Positions 62,410 through 64,000 of a stretch of DNA of 64,000 nt are shown here, one piece after another. This DNA is from Bifidobacterium coryneforme (GTDB lineage Bacteria; Actinomycetota; Actinomycetes; Actinomycetales; Bifidobacteriaceae), in the NCBI RefSeq assembly GCF_000737865.1, contig NZ_CP007287.1:1558972-1622971 (forward strand), read 5' to 3'. The notes beneath the pieces are model-generated. The model saw only the letters and a list, made by a program, of their open reading frames with translations. It had not been told where the DNA came from and did no database searches. The position numbers and the translations under genes are program-made. Each line of letters starts with the position of its first letter. Position 1 is the first letter of the stretch.

Positions 62410-64000
62410 TCAGATTCGTTCGAACCGGTTAATGGCCGAAATGATGGCCTTGAGGGAGCTGGTCGAAATCGACGAGTCGATGCCGACGCCCCAAATCACT
62501 CGGGCTTCTGCGGGCTCACCCACCTTGCACTCCACATAGGAGGCGGCCAGGGCATCGGTCCCGGCGGTCATGGCGTGCTCAGCGTAATCCTGGACCGAAA
62601 CGGTCAGGTCCTGCGACTTCAGGGCATCCAGGAAGGCGGCGATGGGACCGTTACCACGCCCCTTGATGCGGCGCTTGCTCTCCTCGTCCTGGGGGCCCAG
62701 ACCCCTGTCCAGCACGGTCGCTTCCAGCTCGGTGTCCGAGCCGTCCTCGCCCGAGGAGACGGAAACACTCAGCAGTTTGAGGCGGCCCCACTGGCTGAGG
62801 GACTCATCGTCCTTGTCGGCCATGGACTCGCCACCGGCCACACTGCCACTCTCCTCGACGGGCAGATACTCGTCCTTGAAGAGGCGCCAGATATCCGCAT
62901 CCTTGACCTCGTGCTTGGTCTTGTCGGCATAAGCCTGGACCAGTCGCTCGAACTCGACCTGCAGGCGCTTGGGCAGGTCCAGGTTGTGGTTGGCCTTGAG
63001 CAGATAGGCCATTCCCCCCTTGCCGGACTGGGAGTTCACACGGATGATGGCCTCATAACTACCACCGACATCCTTGGGGTCCATGGGCAGATAGGGCACC
63101 AGCCAGAGGTAGTCCTCCGGATTCGCGTTGTCACGCAGAGCGGCCTGCTGGCGGGCGTCCAGACCCTTCTTGATGGCATCCTGGTGGGAGCCGGAGAAGG
63201 CCGTGTAGACGAAGTTGCCGGCGTAGGGGTGCCGCTCGGAGATCTTGATCTGGTTGCAGTACTCCACGGTTCTACGGATATTCGGCATGTCGGAGAAGTC
63301 CAGCTGGGGGTCGATGCCCTGGACCAGCATGTTCAGTCCGACCGTGCAGATGTCAACGTTGCCGGTACGCTCCCCGTTGCCCAGGAGGCACCCCTCGACC
63401 CGGTCTGCACCGGCCAGGAGACCCAGCTCGGTGGCGGCCACGGCCATGCCCTCGTCGTTGTGTGGGTGGAGGGAGAGGACCACGGCATCTCGGTCGTGCA
63501 GGTTGTTCGAGATGTACTCCACCTCGTCGGCGAAGACGTTGGGGGTGGTCATCTCGACCGTGTTGGGCAGGTTGATGATCATCGGATGCTCCGGTGTCGG
63601 CTTGATCACATCGATGACCGCGTTGCAGACGTCAAGGGAGAACTCGGGCTCGGCCCCGGAGAAGGACTCGGGTGAGTACTCGTAATAGAGTTCGGTCTCC
63701 CCGGCATCCGCCTCCAGGGACCTGCAGAGCTCGGCAGCGTCGGTGGCCAGCTTCTTGATGCCGGCCTTGTCCTTGCGGAAGACCACCTCACGCTGGAGGA
63801 CCGAAACCGAGTTGTAGAAATGGACCACGGCCCGCTTGGCCCCGCGCAGGGCCTCGTACGTGCGTCGAATCAGATGCTCCCTGGCCTGGGTCAGCACCAC
63901 GATGGTCACATCGTCGGGAATCAGCTCACGCTCTATCAGGAGGCGGATGAAGTCATAATCGGTCTCGGAGGCCGAGGGGAATCCCACCTCGATCTCCTTG
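62410..64000 (-). CDS. leuA: 2-isopropylmalate synthase (partial, N-terminus beyond window)
   Basis: Condenses acetyl-CoA with 2-oxoisovalerate, the first committed step of leucine synthesis. The visible 529 residues begin inside the TIM barrel (KEIEVGFPSASETDYDF at the right edge), with PNTVEMTTPNVFADEVEYI, LSLHPHNDEGMAVAATELG giving the metal-binding HxH-like histidines, and LLGNGERTGNVDICTVGLN. The LeuA allosteric domain follows from about 62,900 down to the stop (VSSGEDGSDTELEATVLDRG). It is of the longer actinobacterial/fungal-type LeuA. The start codon is outside the window. Confidence 0.96.
   Translation of the reverse strand, partial: KEIEVGFPSASETDYDFIRLLIERELIPDDVTIVVLTQAREHLIRRTYEALRGAKRAVVHFYNSVSVLQREVVFRKDKAGIKKLATDAAELCRSLEADAGETELYYEYSPESFSGAEPEFSLDVCNAVIDVIKPTPEHPMIINLPNTVEMTTPNVFADEVEYISNNLHDRDAVVLSLHPHNDEGMAVAATELGLLAGADRVEGCLLGNGERTGNVDICTVGLNMLVQGIDPQLDFSDMPNIRRTVEYCNQIKISERHPYAGNFVYTAFSGSHQDAIKKGLDARQQAALRDNANPEDYLWLVPYLPMDPKDVGGSYEAIIRVNSQSGKGGMAYLLKANHNLDLPKRLQVEFERLVQAYADKTKHEVKDADIWRLFKDEYLPVEESGSVAGGESMADKDDESLSQWGRLKLLSVSVSSGEDGSDTELEATVLDRGLGPQDEESKRRIKGRGNGPIAAFLDALKSQDLTVSVQDYAEHAMTAGTDALAASYVECKVGEPAEARVIWGVGIDSSISTSSLKAIISAINRFERI

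Overview
This is a 64 kb stretch of a high-GC Gram-positive chromosome, almost certainly a Bifidobacterium or close Bifidobacteriaceae relative. The support is an actinobacterial atpBEFHAGD order, a GlnR-type orphan regulator, a HAIR (HspR) operator before clpB, an arginine/asparagine-rich Rho insertion, a DUF2469 protein, TopA without zinc fingers, and an LPXTG-like surface protein. I see no prophage, transposase, CRISPR array or rRNA. The window is mostly core genome, dense and mainly on the minus strand. The first and last genes (atpD, leuA) are cut by the window edges.

Layout. 1-6.4 kb: F1Fo ATP synthase operon (minus), reading atpB-E-F-H-A-G-D; atpC lies beyond the left edge. 6.5-7.8 kb: metA, and initiator tRNA with a clear promoter and terminator. 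8-11.8 kb: a 1291-residue cell-wall-anchored adhesin with antigen I/II-type isopeptide domains. 12-18.9 kb (mostly plus): pyrophosphatase, a DUF3290-DUF421 membrane pair, MntP with a long leader, GlnR, Nth and an orphan solute-binding protein. 19-26.7 kb: valS, chorismate mutase, rho, a TetR regulator and a flavoprotein. 27-37 kb (minus): DUF2469/GNAT, gatCAB, an ABC transporter with a frameshifted permease, and an rmuC-PRTase-like-TrmH cluster. 37-42.2 kb: a P1B-like ATPase that has lost its catalytic motifs, and clpB. 42.4-47.1 kb (minus): FAH hydrolase, YggS, GluQ, amidohydrolase and tRNA-Lys. 47.3-55.6 kb (minus): fhs, C69 dipeptidase, and a topA-tmk-holB operon joined by 4-base overlaps. 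55.7-64 kb: PAP2 phosphatase, SRP RNA, UDP-galactopyranose mutase, inositol-phosphate synthase, a class A penicillin-binding protein and leuA.

What stands out. The best candidate for something undescribed is the P-type ATPase homologue at 37147-39246. Its CPC, DKTGT, TGE, TGD and GDGxND motifs are all altered and most of the nucleotide-binding domain is gone, yet the 699-codon frame is intact, so it looks like a retained pseudoenzyme. Next come a PRTase-fold protein without its PRPP motif, a frameshifted ABC permease, a possible structured leader on mntP, an exact 11-bp tandem repeat beside tRNA-Lys, several probable leaderless starts, and an enlarged P-loop in the formate-tetrahydrofolate ligase. 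Families were assigned by reading motifs; no database search was run.
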